From: Rheinheimera sp.
GTDB taxonomy: Bacteria; Pseudomonadota; Gammaproteobacteria; Enterobacterales; Alteromonadaceae
Length of the DNA: 64,000 nt
NCBI GenBank assembly: GCA_003543135.1
Contig: DPJG01000027.1
Location: 186,001 to 250,000, forward strand
Reading direction: 5' to 3'
The position numbers and the translations under genes are program-made. Shown piece after piece: positions 28,395 to 37,173 of the stretch. Within the stretch, counting starts at the first letter, position 1. Every line of letters begins with the position of its first letter. The notes under the pieces were generated by a model. The model searched no databases and was not told the DNA's origin. It worked only from the letters and a program-made list of their open reading frames with translations.

Positions 28395-29442
28395 AACTGG
28401 CCTCCTGTAACAACGCAAGGGGTCGCATGGCTGCGTCGGTTTGTAAAAGCGCTAAAACTTGTTGGCAGTTGGCGGCTAAATCTTCACCCTGGCCACAAAT
28501 TTTCAGCATGGCGGCCACGTTCGCGGCAATAGCGGCCTTGTGCGCCTCTGGGGCTGTGCCATTTAAAATGGCAAGGCTGGCTGCGGCGTTATGGCTGGGG
28601 TCGCCGCCTTTGAGGGCGCTGAGTGGTTGCGATCCCAGGCCAAAATCGGCGGCTGTTAAGCTAAATTCAAAAAGCTCACCGTCCCGTACTTCACAGACCT
28701 GCGTCACGCCATGCAAAGCAATTTCATCACAACCGGCGCCATGTACTACCCAGGCACGCTGAACGCCCAGTTGTTTCAGCGCTTGTGCCATCACTTTGCA
28801 CAATTTGGCGTCGTATACGCCCAAGAGCTGAAAATCCGGTGCGGCCGGGTTGAGTAAAGGCCCAAGCAGGTTAAACAAAGTGCGGGTTTTAAGCGCTGTG
28901 CGCACCGGCATGGCATGGCGGATGCCCGGGTGATACAAAGGCGCAAATAAAAAGCTGACACCGGCTTTATCCAAAGCGCTGGCGGCTTGCTGCGGGCTCA
29001 TCTGAATATTCACACCAAGCTTTTCAAATAAATCGGCCGAGCCACTTTGCGAGGACACACTGCGGTTGCCATGTTTGCTGACGACAAGGCCCATAGCTGC
29101 CGCCACTATAGCAGCAGTGGTCGAGATATTAATGGTATTGCTGCCATCACCACCTGTGCCGCAGCAGTCAATAGCAGCACGCTTTGTGACTGGCAAAGCA
29201 GTGGCAGCGGCTCGAAAGGCCAGCGCTGCACCGGCAATTTCATCGGCCGTTTCGCCTTTAAGTTTCAGCGCAACCAGCACCGCCGATAACAGCACAGGCT
29301 CCACTAAACCAGCGGCCACTGCGCTAAAAAAGGCTTCACTTTGAGCTTGAGTCAGCGCTTCACCGGCCAGTAGCTGGTGTAAATAAGGCTGGGCATTAAA
29401 GCTGTTGTTTTGGCCTTGGGTCTGAGTAGCTGTGTTGTTCAT
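28387..29442 (-). CDS. trpD: Anthranilate phosphoribosyltransferase
   Basis: 351 residues. It transfers phosphoribosyl from PRPP to anthranilate. GTGGDGSNTINIST (PRPP loop) and KHGNRSVSSQSGSAD are both intact. It is not fused to trpG, unlike in E. coli. It is coupled to trpG by a 4-base ATGA overlap and to trpCF by 8 bases. The first ~17 residues are a Gln/Asn/Thr-rich extension, which may mean the true start is slightly downstream, but no better start with a ribosome-binding sequence is seen. Confidence 0.97.
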   Translation of the reverse strand: MNNTATQTQGQNNSFNAQPYLHQLLAGEALTQAQSEAFFSAVAAGLVEPVLLSAVLVALKLKGETADEIAGAALAFRAAATALPVTKRAAIDCCGTGGDGSNTINISTTAAIVAAAMGLVVSKHGNRSVSSQSGSADLFEKLGVNIQMSPQQAASALDKAGVSFLFAPLYHPGIRHAMPVRTALKTRTLFNLLGPLLNPAAPDFQLLGVYDAKLCKVMAQALKQLGVQRAWVVHGAGCDEIALHGVTQVCEVRDGELFEFSLTAADFGLGSQPLSALKGGDPSHNAAASLAILNGTAPEAHKAAIAANVAAMLKICGQGEDLAANCQQVLALLQTDAAMRPLALLQEASYG

Positions 29443-30071
29443 GCAGCACCTCCCAGATAAGCCAGACTTTGTGCCAATAAAGGTTTGCCCAGCGTCGTTA
29501 AAATCGACTCGGGATGGAACTGAAACCCCAGCACCTTGTGCTTTGCATGAAAAATCGCCATCGGAATATGCTGATACCGGGCAATCACCTGCAAGCTGTC
29601 CGGCACCTGAGTCGCCATGAGCGAGTGATAACGCGCTACGGCAAAGGGCCTTGGCAAGTTGTGAAACACCGGGTGTTCATCCAGCTCAATCAAGGATGTT
29701 TTGCCATGCACTGTTTCACCGGCACGGCCAACGGTGCCGCCATAATGCTCTACTAAAGCCTGATGACCCAGGCAAATGCCCAGCATAGGGAACACACCGG
29801 CGCAAAGCCGGATAAGCTCAGGCATAGAGCCGGCTTCGGCTGGGGCGCCAGGGCCTGGCGACAATAACAACAGCACTTTGTGGCTGTTGGCGTCCTGCTG
29901 CATTTTGGCAAAAATAAATTCAGCCGGTACCGTATTACGGTAGAGCTTTAATTCACAATGAAGCTGCGCCAGCTCATCCACCAGGTTGTAGGTAAAAGAG
30001 TCTTTGTTATCCAGCAGATAGACGATGGTTTTGCTGGTTGTTGCAATGCTCTGTGGGTTGATAGTGTTCAT
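29439..30071 (-). CDS. trpG: Anthranilate synthase glutamine amidotransferase subunit
   Basis: 210 residues, class I glutamine amidotransferase. The nucleophile is the Cys of GICLGHQALVEHYGG and the His-Glu pair is FHPES. LLLLSPGPGAPAEAG is the oxyanion segment. It supplies ammonia to TrpE for anthranilate formation. The ~15-residue N-terminal extension before KTIVYLLDNKDSFTYNL is longer than usual. 4-base overlaps couple it with trpE and trpD. Confidence 0.97.
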   Translation of the reverse strand: MNTINPQSIATTSKTIVYLLDNKDSFTYNLVDELAQLHCELKLYRNTVPAEFIFAKMQQDANSHKVLLLLSPGPGAPAEAGSMPELIRLCAGVFPMLGICLGHQALVEHYGGTVGRAGETVHGKTSLIELDEHPVFHNLPRPFAVARYHSLMATQVPDSLQVIARYQHIPMAIFHAKHKVLGFQFHPESILTTLGKPLLAQSLAYLGGAA

Positions 30072-31681
30072 TGCGCACCTCCGGCGGCCAGAATGGCGGT
30101 CACCACCGCCTGGGCTTTACTGCGGGTCTCATCAGCCTCGGCTTTGGCGATAGAGTCATACACCACACCGGCACCGGCCTGAATATAAGCTTTGCCTGCT
30201 TCTACATAAGCACTACGGATCACAATGCAACTGTCAAAGTCGCCATTACCGGATAAATAACCGACAGCACCACCATAACTGCCACGGCGTTTACCTTCCA
30301 CCTGACGAATAAGCTCGGCCGCTCTTACCTTGGGGGCACCAACTAAAGTGCCCATATTCATACAGGCCTGATAAGCGTGCAGTGCATCGAGCTGAGGTTT
30401 TAAGGTGCCTACGACTCTGGACACCAAATGCATCACATAAGAATAACGGTCAACTTTCAGCAGCTCTTTGACATAACGGCTACCTGGCACACTGATACGC
30501 GCCACGTCGTTGCGAGCTAAATCGACCAGCATTAAGTGTTCGGCTTTTTCTTTGTCGTCCTGGCGAAGCTCCAGCTCAATACGGCTGTCTAAATCGCGGT
30601 CAATCTGGCCTTGCGTGTTAAAACCGCGGCGTCTGGTACCGGCTATAGGGTAAATTTCCACCTGACGGCTTTGGGCGTCAAATTTTAGCGCCGACTCAGG
30701 CGATGCACCAAAGAGGGTAAATTCGCGGTCACGCAGGAAAAACATATAAGGGCTTGGGTTTTGTTGTTTCAGCTTGGCATAAGCGGCAAGCGGATTGGCA
30801 CAAGGCAAACTAAAACAACGGCTTGGCACCACCTGAAATACATCACCTGCAATAATGTTTTCTTTAAGCTGTTCTACCTGCGCAATAAAATCGGCGTCGT
30901 TGATATCAACTTTTACTGCTGAAGCTTGTTGTGACAGCTCCTGCAACTGGCTCTGGGTTTTGTGTTGTGCTGCGGCAGTGGTGTTTTGTTCGGTTAGCAT
31001 CTGGCTCAGTTGCTCCAGCCTGTTGCCCACCACAAAACAATTGGCCATGGCGCCTTCACCACAAAAAATATTGCCAATTAAGCGGCTTTGCTGTGCCTGA
31101 TGGTCCAGTACCAACAAAGTTTCAGCCACATAAAATAAATAATCCGGGCAGCGGTTATCGCCTGTGGGCACTTCGGGCAGCTGCTCCACTGTGGCCACCA
31201 TGTCGTAGCCAATGACACCGCCTAAAAAAATGGCAAAAGGCTCATTGCTGTGGCTAAAAAGTTCATGCTGCAATACCCGCAAAACATCAAAAGGGTTGGC
31301 AGCAATCAGTTTGCTGTCTTCATCCAGCAGTGGATCAGGGCGGTCGAAATGGCACATCAGTGTAGAAGCATCGTCGGCCAGGCGCAGGCTGGCTTTGCCT
31401 TGTAACTTGTGATGTAAAAAGGGCAGCAGCAGTTTGCCGTTGTCAGTGATGGCTTCTACTGTGACTTGCCCGCCGTTACATTCAATGCGCAGCGCGGCAT
31501 CCAGTAACATCAGGCTTTTCAGATTGTCTTTGCTGTCAATTTCGGCAGATTCAAGCAGCAGCGAATCACGGCTTTGTGCTGCTAAATGCTGATAACAGGC
31601 CAGAGGGTCGGCCTGATAAGGCACTGTCTGGCTAATGCTGGCCACCTGGCCGGCTTGTTGGGTGATATGGCTGAAAATCAT
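30068..31681 (-). CDS. trpE: Anthranilate synthase component I
   Basis: 537 residues behind AAGGAAAG. The chorismate-utilising domain occupies the C-terminal two thirds (FQVVPSRCFSLP, YPIAGTRRRGF, LMLVDLARNDVARIS, GAPKVRAAELI). The N-terminal LLLESAE motif corresponds to the tryptophan feedback site of E. coli TrpE (the LLES serine), so allosteric inhibition by tryptophan is expected. First structural gene of the operon, 68 bases after the leader peptide. Confidence 0.98.
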   Translation of the reverse strand: MIFSHITQQAGQVASISQTVPYQADPLACYQHLAAQSRDSLLLESAEIDSKDNLKSLMLLDAALRIECNGGQVTVEAITDNGKLLLPFLHHKLQGKASLRLADDASTLMCHFDRPDPLLDEDSKLIAANPFDVLRVLQHELFSHSNEPFAIFLGGVIGYDMVATVEQLPEVPTGDNRCPDYLFYVAETLLVLDHQAQQSRLIGNIFCGEGAMANCFVVGNRLEQLSQMLTEQNTTAAAQHKTQSQLQELSQQASAVKVDINDADFIAQVEQLKENIIAGDVFQVVPSRCFSLPCANPLAAYAKLKQQNPSPYMFFLRDREFTLFGASPESALKFDAQSRQVEIYPIAGTRRRGFNTQGQIDRDLDSRIELELRQDDKEKAEHLMLVDLARNDVARISVPGSRYVKELLKVDRYSYVMHLVSRVVGTLKPQLDALHAYQACMNMGTLVGAPKVRAAELIRQVEGKRRGSYGGAVGYLSGNGDFDSCIVIRSAYVEAGKAYIQAGAGVVYDSIAKAEADETRSKAQAVVTAILAAGGAQ

Positions 31682-31694
31682 GGTCTTTCCTTAC

Positions 31695-31712
31695 AAAACC
31701 CGCATCGGCGGG
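31695..31712 (-). terminator. trp attenuator terminator hairpin
   Basis: On the minus strand CCCGC, loop CGAT and GCGGG are followed by TTTT, located between the leader peptide and trpE. Position and form are those of a transcription attenuator; the short T-run suggests partial read-through. Confidence 0.75.
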
Positions 31713-31715
31713 GCT

Positions 31716-31741
31716 GATCCGCGGTTGGTGCCGCAAAGATC
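31716..31741 (-). promoter_or_regulatory. Candidate competing stem in the trp leader RNA
   Basis: GATC-TTT-GCGG, loop CACCAA, then CCGC-G-GATC forms a stem just upstream of the attenuator terminator. Its GCGG arm could pair instead with the CCGC of the terminator's 5' arm, which would give an antiterminator. The exact alternative folds were not computed. Confidence 0.45.
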
Positions 31742-31749
31742 AGAGGCTG

Positions 31750-31833
31750 TTAGTTACAATAGTCCAAAGCTGGGCCTGTGCCCCCGACTGAAAATTGCCA
31801 CCATCGCCAGGAAATTAACGCTACTAAACTCAT
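31750..31833 (-). CDS. trpL: trp operon leader peptide
   Basis: A 27-codon frame starting at the ATG at 31833, behind TTAGGA at good spacing and ending in TAA. Codons 9-12 read Trp-Arg-Trp-Trp, an improbable concentration of the rarest codon for a random short frame. It precedes the attenuator hairpin and trpE. Ribosome stalling at these codons when charged tRNA-Trp is scarce would favour read-through (established mechanism for E. coli trpL; inferred here). It was too short for routine gene calling. Confidence 0.92.
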   Translation of the reverse strand: MSLVALISWRWWQFSVGGTGPALDYCN

Positions 31834-31844
31834 GTTTTTAATCC

Positions 31845-31873
31845 TAATTTTACTGTTTGTTTTTTATGGTCAA
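31845..31873 (-). promoter_or_regulatory. Candidate trp promoter
   Basis: Minus-strand TTGACC (31873-31868) as the -35 box, with -10 candidates TAAAAT (31852-31847, spacing 15) or AAATTA (31850-31845, spacing 17), just upstream of trpL. The -35 overlaps the T-run of the terminator at 31872-31906. I do not see a clear TrpR operator. Confidence 0.5.
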
Positions 31874-31906
31874 AAAAAAGAGCCCGTTTGCTGAAAACGG
31901 GCTCTT
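31872..31906 (-). terminator. Strong intrinsic terminator upstream of the trp promoter
   Basis: A perfect 12-bp stem (AAGAGCCCGTTT and its complement, 5-base loop) followed on the minus strand by a run of eight T. The plus strand has no T-run after the stem, so it is directional. No recognised minus-strand gene ends here; see the adjacent candidate RNA. Confidence 0.9.
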
Positions 31907-32017
31907 GGGGTTTATTCAGGGTAAACAACACCAACACACGCCCGTTAAGGAGTATGCCACCACCAGTTGGTTAAGGTTGTTTGTAACATCATACTGAAGT
32001 ACACCCTGTGAAATTCT
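31872..32017 (-). ncRNA. Candidate small RNA upstream of trpL
   Basis: The terminator at 31872-31906 has no protein gene upstream of it. A promoter-like pair TTGACG (32053-32048) and TTTGAT (32029-32024), spaced 18, would start a transcript near 32017 and give an RNA of about 145 nt. I do not recognise the family. A 72-codon TTG-initiated frame across the region does not look like a protein. The alternative is that the terminator only insulates trp from upstream antisense transcription. Confidence 0.35.
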
Positions 32018-32060
32018 GCCCCTATCAAACCGCAGATGCTTAGGTTTCGTCAAGCTGGAT

Positions 32061-32090
32061 TTGGCATAAACACAAAATAAAACGTATAAA
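32061..32090 (+). promoter_or_regulatory. Candidate promoter of rnm
   Basis: Plus-strand TTGGCA (32061-32066) and TATAAA (32085-32090) with 18-base spacing, in the AT-rich part of the trpL-rnm intergenic region, about 150 bases before the rnm start. Confidence 0.45.
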
Positions 32091-32241
32091 AGTCTGGACG
32101 GCTCTGTTTTTCTAATGTCGCTTTGCTGCTGCAAGGCTTTGATGTGCCTGTGGATGCTGCTGTGAGCTCAGCTTTAACAGAATAACCGCTGTTGATGCTG
32201 CTTTTGTGGCACAATGGCGGCCGTTTGACTAGAGACTCACC

Positions 32242-33159
32242 ATGAAAATAGATTTACACAGCCACACTTTTTGCTCCGACGGCATTTTAAGCCCACAAGA
32301 TTTAGTGGAGCGCGCCGTTGCGCAAAAAATAAATGTGCTGGCTATTACCGATCATGACACTGTGGCTGGCCTTGCCATTGCTGCTGAGCATATCGCTTCA
32401 CAGCAACTGCCACTGCAGCTGATTGATGGTGTGGAAATCTCCACGTCCTGGTACGAATTTGAAATCCATATAGTGGGTTTGCAAATTAACCCCAACGATC
32501 CTGAATTGTTGGCCAGGCTGGAAAGTCAACAACAACGCCGGCTGGAGCGCGCCACCGAGATGGCCAGGCGTTTAACCAAATTTCAGGTGCCGGATTGTTT
32601 ACCTGCTGTGCTGGAGCTGGCCAATGGCGCAGCGCTGACCCGTACCCATTTTGCCCGCCATCTGGTGAATATCGGCAAAGCCAGTTCGATGAACAACGTA
32701 TTTAAAAAATATCTGGCGCGTGGCAAAGCCGGTTATGTGCCAAATAACTGGGTGGATTTAGCCACAGCAGTACAGTGGATCCACGACGCCGGTGGCGTGG
32801 CTGTGCTGGCGCATCCGTTAAAATACAACCTCAATGGCAAATGGCTGACAAAATTAATGCGTGAATTTGCACTGGCTGGCGGTGATGCCGCTGAAGTAGC
32901 ATCACCACAACAAACGCCGGTGCAAAAACGCGAAATTTGGCGGCTTTGCCAGTTGTTTGAACTCAAAGCCTCAGTCGGCTCAGATTTTCACCAGCCAACC
33001 CAGTGGAATGAACTGGGTCGTGGTTTATATATGACCGACGACATTATCCCTATCTGGCAAAACTGGCAGCTTCACACTGTTGCCGGCACAGAAATTGGCA
33101 GTGATCCCAAGATCAACACCACTGAAGCTGCAGCAGAATCTTTGCCTTTGCCACAATAA
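32242..33159 (+). CDS. rnm: PHP-domain phosphoesterase, RNase AM (YciV family)
   Basis: 305 residues. The PHP metal-site motifs are in place: DLHSHTFCSDG at residues 4-14, ITDHDTVAG near 36-44, a conserved HP (VLAHPLKYN) and SDFH (VGSDFHQPT). In E. coli the orthologue YciV/Rnm is a 5'-3' exoribonuclease that trims the 5' ends of rRNAs and acts on short oligonucleotides. Its place divergent from trpL-trpE and before yciO is the same as in E. coli, supporting orthology. Confidence 0.93.
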   Translation: MKIDLHSHTFCSDGILSPQDLVERAVAQKINVLAITDHDTVAGLAIAAEHIASQQLPLQLIDGVEISTSWYEFEIHIVGLQINPNDPELLARLESQQQRRLERATEMARRLTKFQVPDCLPAVLELANGAALTRTHFARHLVNIGKASSMNNVFKKYLARGKAGYVPNNWVDLATAVQWIHDAGGVAVLAHPLKYNLNGKWLTKLMREFALAGGDAAEVASPQQTPVQKREIWRLCQLFELKASVGSDFHQPTQWNELGRGLYMTDDIIPIWQNWQLHTVAGTEIGSDPKINTTEAAAESLPLPQ

Positions 33160-33290
33160 CAGCCTGCTTGAATATTGGCTAAATCCTTGCTATTGCTACT
33201 AAAAGACAAAATCAGCAACGCTTGATCAAACGATTAAAAATTTAAAAACAGCGACATGACAACGATAAAATGGCGCTGACAGGGAGTTTT

Positions 33291-33911
33291 ATGAGTCAGT
33301 TTTTTTATGTGCATCCGGAAACACCGCAACAACGCCTGATTAAACAGGCGGTGCATATTATTAAACAGGGGGGCGTTGTGGTGTACCCCACCGACAGCGG
33401 TTATGCCCTGGGCTGTCATATTGGCGATAAAGCAGCGATGGAGCGCATCTTACAAATCCGCCATATCAGCGGCGATCATCACTTCACGCTGATGTGCCGC
33501 GATTTATCTGAATTGTCTATTTATGCCAAAGTTGAAAACACCGCCTTCCGGCTGATTAAAAACAACACCCCTGGCGCTTATACCTTTATTTTGCGTGGCA
33601 CCAAAGAAGTGCCAAAACGTTTGCTGAACGAAAAGAAAAAAACCGTGGGTTTGCGTATTCCGGATCACAAAATAGCGCTGGCGCTGCTGGAAGAGCTGGG
33701 GGAGCCGTTAATGTCGAGCAGTTTAATTCTGCCTGGCCAGGAGTTTACCGAGTCCGATCCGGAGGATTTACGCGACCAGCTCGAGCGCCAGGTTGATTTA
33801 ATTATGCACGGTGGTGTGCTGCCGGGTAACCCAACCACAGTGGTGGATTTATCCGACGATGTGGCTGTGATAGTGCGTGAGGGTGCAGGCCCTGTTGCGC
33901 CTTTTTTATAA
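33291..33911 (+). CDS. yciO: YciO/Sua5-YrdC family protein
   Basis: 206 residues from the ATG at 33291, with AGGGAG directly upstream; an ATG at 33270 is rejected. The YrdC-like fold is evident (GGVVVYPTDSGYALGC, LRIPDH, PTTVVDLS). YrdC/Sua5 members make threonylcarbamoyl-AMP for tRNA t6A, but YciO is a divergent branch with weak or unclear activity, so the role is left open. It is followed 17 bases later by scpA, as in Vibrio and Shewanella. Confidence 0.93.
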   Translation: MSQFFYVHPETPQQRLIKQAVHIIKQGGVVVYPTDSGYALGCHIGDKAAMERILQIRHISGDHHFTLMCRDLSELSIYAKVENTAFRLIKNNTPGAYTFILRGTKEVPKRLLNEKKKTVGLRIPDHKIALALLEELGEPLMSSSLILPGQEFTESDPEDLRDQLERQVDLIMHGGVLPGNPTTVVDLSDDVAVIVREGAGPVAPFL

Positions 33912-33928
33912 TCTGTTGAGCGCTATCA

Positions 33929-34789
33929 GTGGCTGATATCACAGAACCACAACCAGAACCAACCGAACCCGCCGCTTTGCCGCAGGCCGAATTAACACCT
34001 TTAACTATTCAGCCGCCGCTGCCGCTGGCATTTGTGCGTGGTGAAGCGGTGCTGGAGCGGCCGGAAGATTTATATATACCCCCTGATGCACTGGAAGTGC
34101 TGCTGGAAGCTTTTGAAGGCCCGCTGGATTTTCTGCTGTACCTTATTCGGAAGAATAAGTTTGATATTGTTGATTTGCCGGTGCATGAAATTACCCAGCA
34201 ATATATTGAATATATTGAGCTGATGCAGGGCATGAATTTTGAACTTGCCGCCGAATATCTGGTGATGGCGGCCATGCTGGCGGAAATAAAATCACGCTTG
34301 TTATTGCCAGTGCATGCCCATCAGAATGCGGAAGAAGCTGATCCCAGGGCAGAGCTTATTCGCCGTTTGCAGGAATACGAGCAGTTTAAACAGGCTGCCA
34401 CAGATTTAGATGCACTGCCCAGGGAAGAGCGTGACTTTTTTAAAGTACAGGCTGAACTTGCTGACAATTTTGCGCCTTTGGTGATTTTGCCTGAAGTGTC
34501 ATTGGCCGATTTAGTGTCGGCTCTGGCCGATGTGGCCAAAAGGGTGAAAGATTTTCAGCATCATCATATTGCCAAAGAAAAATTATCCACCCGCGAGCGG
34601 ATGAGCCAGATTTTACAGTTGCTCAAAGCGCAGCAGGGTTATCTGCTGTTTGAGCAATGTTTTCACTTAGAAGAAGGCAGAGCCGGGGTGGTGGTGAGTT
34701 TTCTGGCCATTTTAGAACTGACCAAAGAAAAACTGGTGCAGCTGACACAGGTGCAAGCCTATGGTCAGATCCATCTGAAATTGGCATAA
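33929..34789 (+). CDS. scpA: Segregation and condensation protein A (kleisin)
   Basis: 286 residues from a GTG start. The first ~45 residues are a Pro/Glu-rich extension. The kleisin N-domain follows (LLEAFEGPLDFLLYLIRKNKFDIVDLPVHEIT), and the C-terminal winged helix is in the last ~80 residues. It bridges SMC-type heads and binds ScpB in chromosome organisation. Gammaproteobacteria with MukBEF usually lack ScpAB, so its presence points to an SMC-ScpAB organism or a MksB-independent role (inference). Confidence 0.95.
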   Translation: MADITEPQPEPTEPAALPQAELTPLTIQPPLPLAFVRGEAVLERPEDLYIPPDALEVLLEAFEGPLDFLLYLIRKNKFDIVDLPVHEITQQYIEYIELMQGMNFELAAEYLVMAAMLAEIKSRLLLPVHAHQNAEEADPRAELIRRLQEYEQFKQAATDLDALPREERDFFKVQAELADNFAPLVILPEVSLADLVSALADVAKRVKDFQHHHIAKEKLSTRERMSQILQLLKAQQGYLLFEQCFHLEEGRAGVVVSFLAILELTKEKLVQLTQVQAYGQIHLKLA

Positions 34790-34843
34790 TGGCGGCTTTT
34801 CCTGCCTGCCGCAACCACAGACCCACAGCCACAGGATGTTCTA

Positions 34844-35446
34844 TTGGTCAGCAAAATTAACGACAGCCAGTTAGTACAGTTGCTTGAAGCAACCTTATTT
34901 GCCAGCGAAAGGCCGTTAACCACAGACGATTTAACTGCCACTGTGCTGGCGGATTTTCAGCTGTCAAAAAAGCGGCTGAGCCAGGCGCTGAAACAGCTGC
35001 AGCAGGATTATCAGGGCCGGGGTATTGAGCTGGTGGAAACCGCAACCGGTTATCGTTTTCAGACCAAAAGTGAATGGAGTGACTATCTGGCCAGACTCTG
35101 GCCTGAGCGTTCACCGCGTTATTCCCGCGCTGTACTGGAAACTCTGGCGCTGATTGCCTATCGTCAACCCATCACCCGCGGAGAAATTGAAGCGGTGCGT
35201 GGTGTAACTGTCAGCAGTCAGATCATCCGTACCTTGCTCGACCGGGGTTGGGTGAAAGTGGTGGGGCACAAAGATGTGCCGGGGCGACCGGGTTTGTATG
35301 CCACCACAGCCGAATTTTTAAACTACTTTGGCTTAAAGTCGCTTTCTGCATTGCCGGCTTTAACTGAATTTTCTGCACAAGCAGCGATGACGCTCGACAG
35401 CGCTGCTTTATTAAACACAGTCGCGATGACTGAGGAGACATCATGA
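34844..35446 (+). CDS. scpB: Segregation and condensation protein B
   Basis: 200 residues from a TTG start, supported by AGGA at about 8 bases. Two winged-helix domains; [23 protein letters not shown] and [21 protein letters not shown] are family signatures. Partner of ScpA in the condensin complex. The scpA-scpB gap is 54 bases and the 3' end overlaps rluB by 4 bases (ATGA). Confidence 0.96.
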   Translation: MVSKINDSQLVQLLEATLFASERPLTTDDLTATVLADFQLSKKRLSQALKQLQQDYQGRGIELVETATGYRFQTKSEWSDYLARLWPERSPRYSRAVLETLALIAYRQPITRGEIEAVRGVTVSSQIIRTLLDRGWVKVVGHKDVPGRPGLYATTAEFLNYFGLKSLSALPALTEFSAQAAMTLDSAALLNTVAMTEETS

Positions 35447-36381
35447 GTGAAAAGTTACAAAAAGTGCTGGCCCGATCCGGTGTGGGTTCACGCCGCGAAA
35501 TGGAAAGCTGGATCAGCGCAGGCCGCGTGACTATCGACGGCAAGGTAGCACAGCTCGGTGACAGGGTGATCCCAACGCAAATAGTGCGGGTCGATGGCCA
35601 TCCGGTCAAACTGGCTGCTGAAGCCGAGCAAATCTGCCGCGTCATTGCGTATCACAAGCCTGAAGGTGAAATTTGTTCGCGCACCGATCCGGAAGGCCGG
35701 CCAACGGTATTTGACCGCCTGCCAAAAATCCGTGGTTCACGCTGGGTGGCGATTGGCCGGCTTGATATCAATACCTCAGGTTTGTTGTTGTTTACCACAG
35801 ACGGTGAACTGGCCAACCGCTTAATGCACCCCAAATTTGAAGTTGAACGTGAATATGCGGTGCGGGTATTTGGTGAAGTGACAGATGCCATGATCCAAAA
35901 ACTGCGCACCGGTGTTGAGCTCGAAGATGGTAAAGCGGCTTTTAAGAAAATCAAAGCCAGTGGTGGTGAAGGCATTAACAAGTGGTTTAACGTCACCCTG
36001 ACCGAAGGCCGCAACCGCGAAGTTCGCCGGATGTGGGAATCACAGGGTGCTGTGGTCAACCGGTTAATTCGGGTGCGTTATGGTGATTTATTATTGCCAA
36101 AACATTTACCTGCCGGCGGTTACACTGAATATGCACTGGAAGAGGTGAACTACCTGCGTAAACTGGTGCATATGGATTATGAAACTGAGTCTTTGGCCAA
36201 ACCTGAAGACAAAGACGAGCGCCGCCGCCGGATGGCTTCTATTAAAAGGGCGGTGCGTAAACATCAGATTGCACTGAAAAACCCGGAAAAAGCGCCAAAA
36301 GCTGAAAAAAAACCACAGCAAGACAAACCGGCCCGTCCGGCCAAGCCTGCTTTTAAAGGGAAAAAACGCACCAGGGTATAA
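35443..36381 (+). CDS. rluB: 23S rRNA pseudouridine(2605) synthase
   Basis: 312 residues. An N-terminal S4 RNA-binding domain ([22 protein letters not shown]) is followed by the RsuA-type catalytic domain with [12 protein letters not shown] containing the catalytic Asp, and [12 protein letters not shown]. The tail after about residue 245 is very basic and ends in Lys/Pro-rich repeats, as is common in RluB. Last gene of the rnm-yciO-scpA-scpB-rluB group; a bidirectional terminator follows. Confidence 0.96.
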   Translation: MSEKLQKVLARSGVGSRREMESWISAGRVTIDGKVAQLGDRVIPTQIVRVDGHPVKLAAEAEQICRVIAYHKPEGEICSRTDPEGRPTVFDRLPKIRGSRWVAIGRLDINTSGLLLFTTDGELANRLMHPKFEVEREYAVRVFGEVTDAMIQKLRTGVELEDGKAAFKKIKASGGEGINKWFNVTLTEGRNREVRRMWESQGAVVNRLIRVRYGDLLLPKHLPAGGYTEYALEEVNYLRKLVHMDYETESLAKPEDKDERRRRMASIKRAVRKHQIALKNPEKAPKAEKKPQQDKPARPAKPAFKGKKRTRV

Positions 36382-36403
36382 CCTGAGTGTTTTCCTTTTG
36401 CAT

Positions 36404-36434
36404 AAAAAACGCCTGCAGTTGCAGGCGTTTTTTT
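36404..36434. terminator. Bidirectional intrinsic terminator
   Basis: AAAACGCCTGC, loop AGTT, GCAGGCGTTTT with A-rich and T-rich flanks. It ends rluB (plus) and the small 64-residue gene (minus). Confidence 0.93.
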
Positions 36435-36453
36435 AAGTAGGGCGGGATTTCAA

Positions 36454-36648
36454 TTAATAATAAATATCAGTGGTTTGATGAATTTGAGGTTCGTCCTGCA
36501 GCTCTTCAAAACTCACTGCAAAATGTTTGTTGTTGTCGTGTAAATCGGATAAATACACAGCTCTGTCCTGCGCGTCTATCCAGCTGACCACACCCACACC
36601 TTTTTTGCTTTGACACAACATGCCGAGTTTCAGATCCTGTACGTTCAT
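36454..36648 (-). CDS. Small protein of unknown function
   Basis: 64 residues from an ATG behind GAGGTG at good spacing. The sequence is protein-like: a small beta-rich pattern (LKLGMLCQSKKGVGVVSWID, RAVYLSDLHDNNKHFAVSFEEL) that resembles an SH3-type or Tudor-like barrel by eye only. No membrane segment or signal. It sits between the rluB terminator and the FlhB-like gene with 189 bases upstream, so it probably has its own promoter. Function not recognised. Confidence 0.7.
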   Translation of the reverse strand: MNVQDLKLGMLCQSKKGVGVVSWIDAQDRAVYLSDLHDNNKHFAVSFEELQDEPQIHQTTDIYY

Positions 36649-36837
36649 CAGCGCACCTCATTCAGTTGATATTCAATTAAGACTTATCAGGTTAGACGAA
36701 GAAAAACGCTTTGCAGATCTCCGACCAGTGGAAATGGCGGCTAAGTCGCCAATTTGGCAGCAAATTTATTTTTCGTTTAACACAAAAAATCAGTTCACGC
36801 TGTGTGATCAGAGTGGAAAGTTGCAGACATCAGGGGG

Positions 36838-37155
36838 TCAGGTTTTGAGATCAATACGCTCATGGATGTTTTCCCAATGCTCCGGAAATTTCCCCTGCAG
36901 CACATAAGAAAAAGCAATCAGTTCCGCGATCAGTAAATACAGCTCTTTGGGGATTTGCTCACCCAGCTCCATCTGTTTTAACAGTTTGGTGAGCTCCTCA
37001 TCTTCATGCACTAAAATACCGTGTTCTTTGGCGAGCTGAATAATTTCGTCGGCTAAATCACCATGGCCTTTGGCAATAATGGTCGGCGCTTTGCCCGGTG
37101 TTTTGCCGTCATAGTGCAGGGCGATGGCCGCTTTGTCTTGTTGGTTTTTGCTCAT
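36838..37155 (-). CDS. FlhB C-terminal-domain-like protein (YlqH type)
   Basis: 105 residues resembling only the cytoplasmic C-terminal domain of the flagellar export switch FlhB: AIALHYDGKTPGKAPTIIAKGHGDLADEII, then ILVHEDEELTKLL and IPKELYLLIAELIAFSYVL. The NPTH self-cleavage motif of true FlhB is absent. Such stand-alone domains (YlqH in Bacillus) occur beside a FliK-like gene; here that gene ends 18 bases upstream. Its role is not established; it may regulate export-substrate switching or have left the flagellar system. Confidence 0.85.
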   Translation of the reverse strand: MSKNQQDKAAIALHYDGKTPGKAPTIIAKGHGDLADEIIQLAKEHGILVHEDEELTKLLKQMELGEQIPKELYLLIAELIAFSYVLQGKFPEHWENIHERIDLKT

Positions 37156-37173
37156 GGCTACACCTTGATATAG

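Noticed and set aside
31635..31841. 68-codon plus-strand frame across the trp leader
   Set aside because: Antisense to trpL and the trpE start; no independent support.
31916..32134. 72-codon minus-strand frame ending near the orphan terminator
   Set aside because: TTG start without a ribosome-binding sequence and non-protein-like composition; the terminator is better explained by a possible small RNA.
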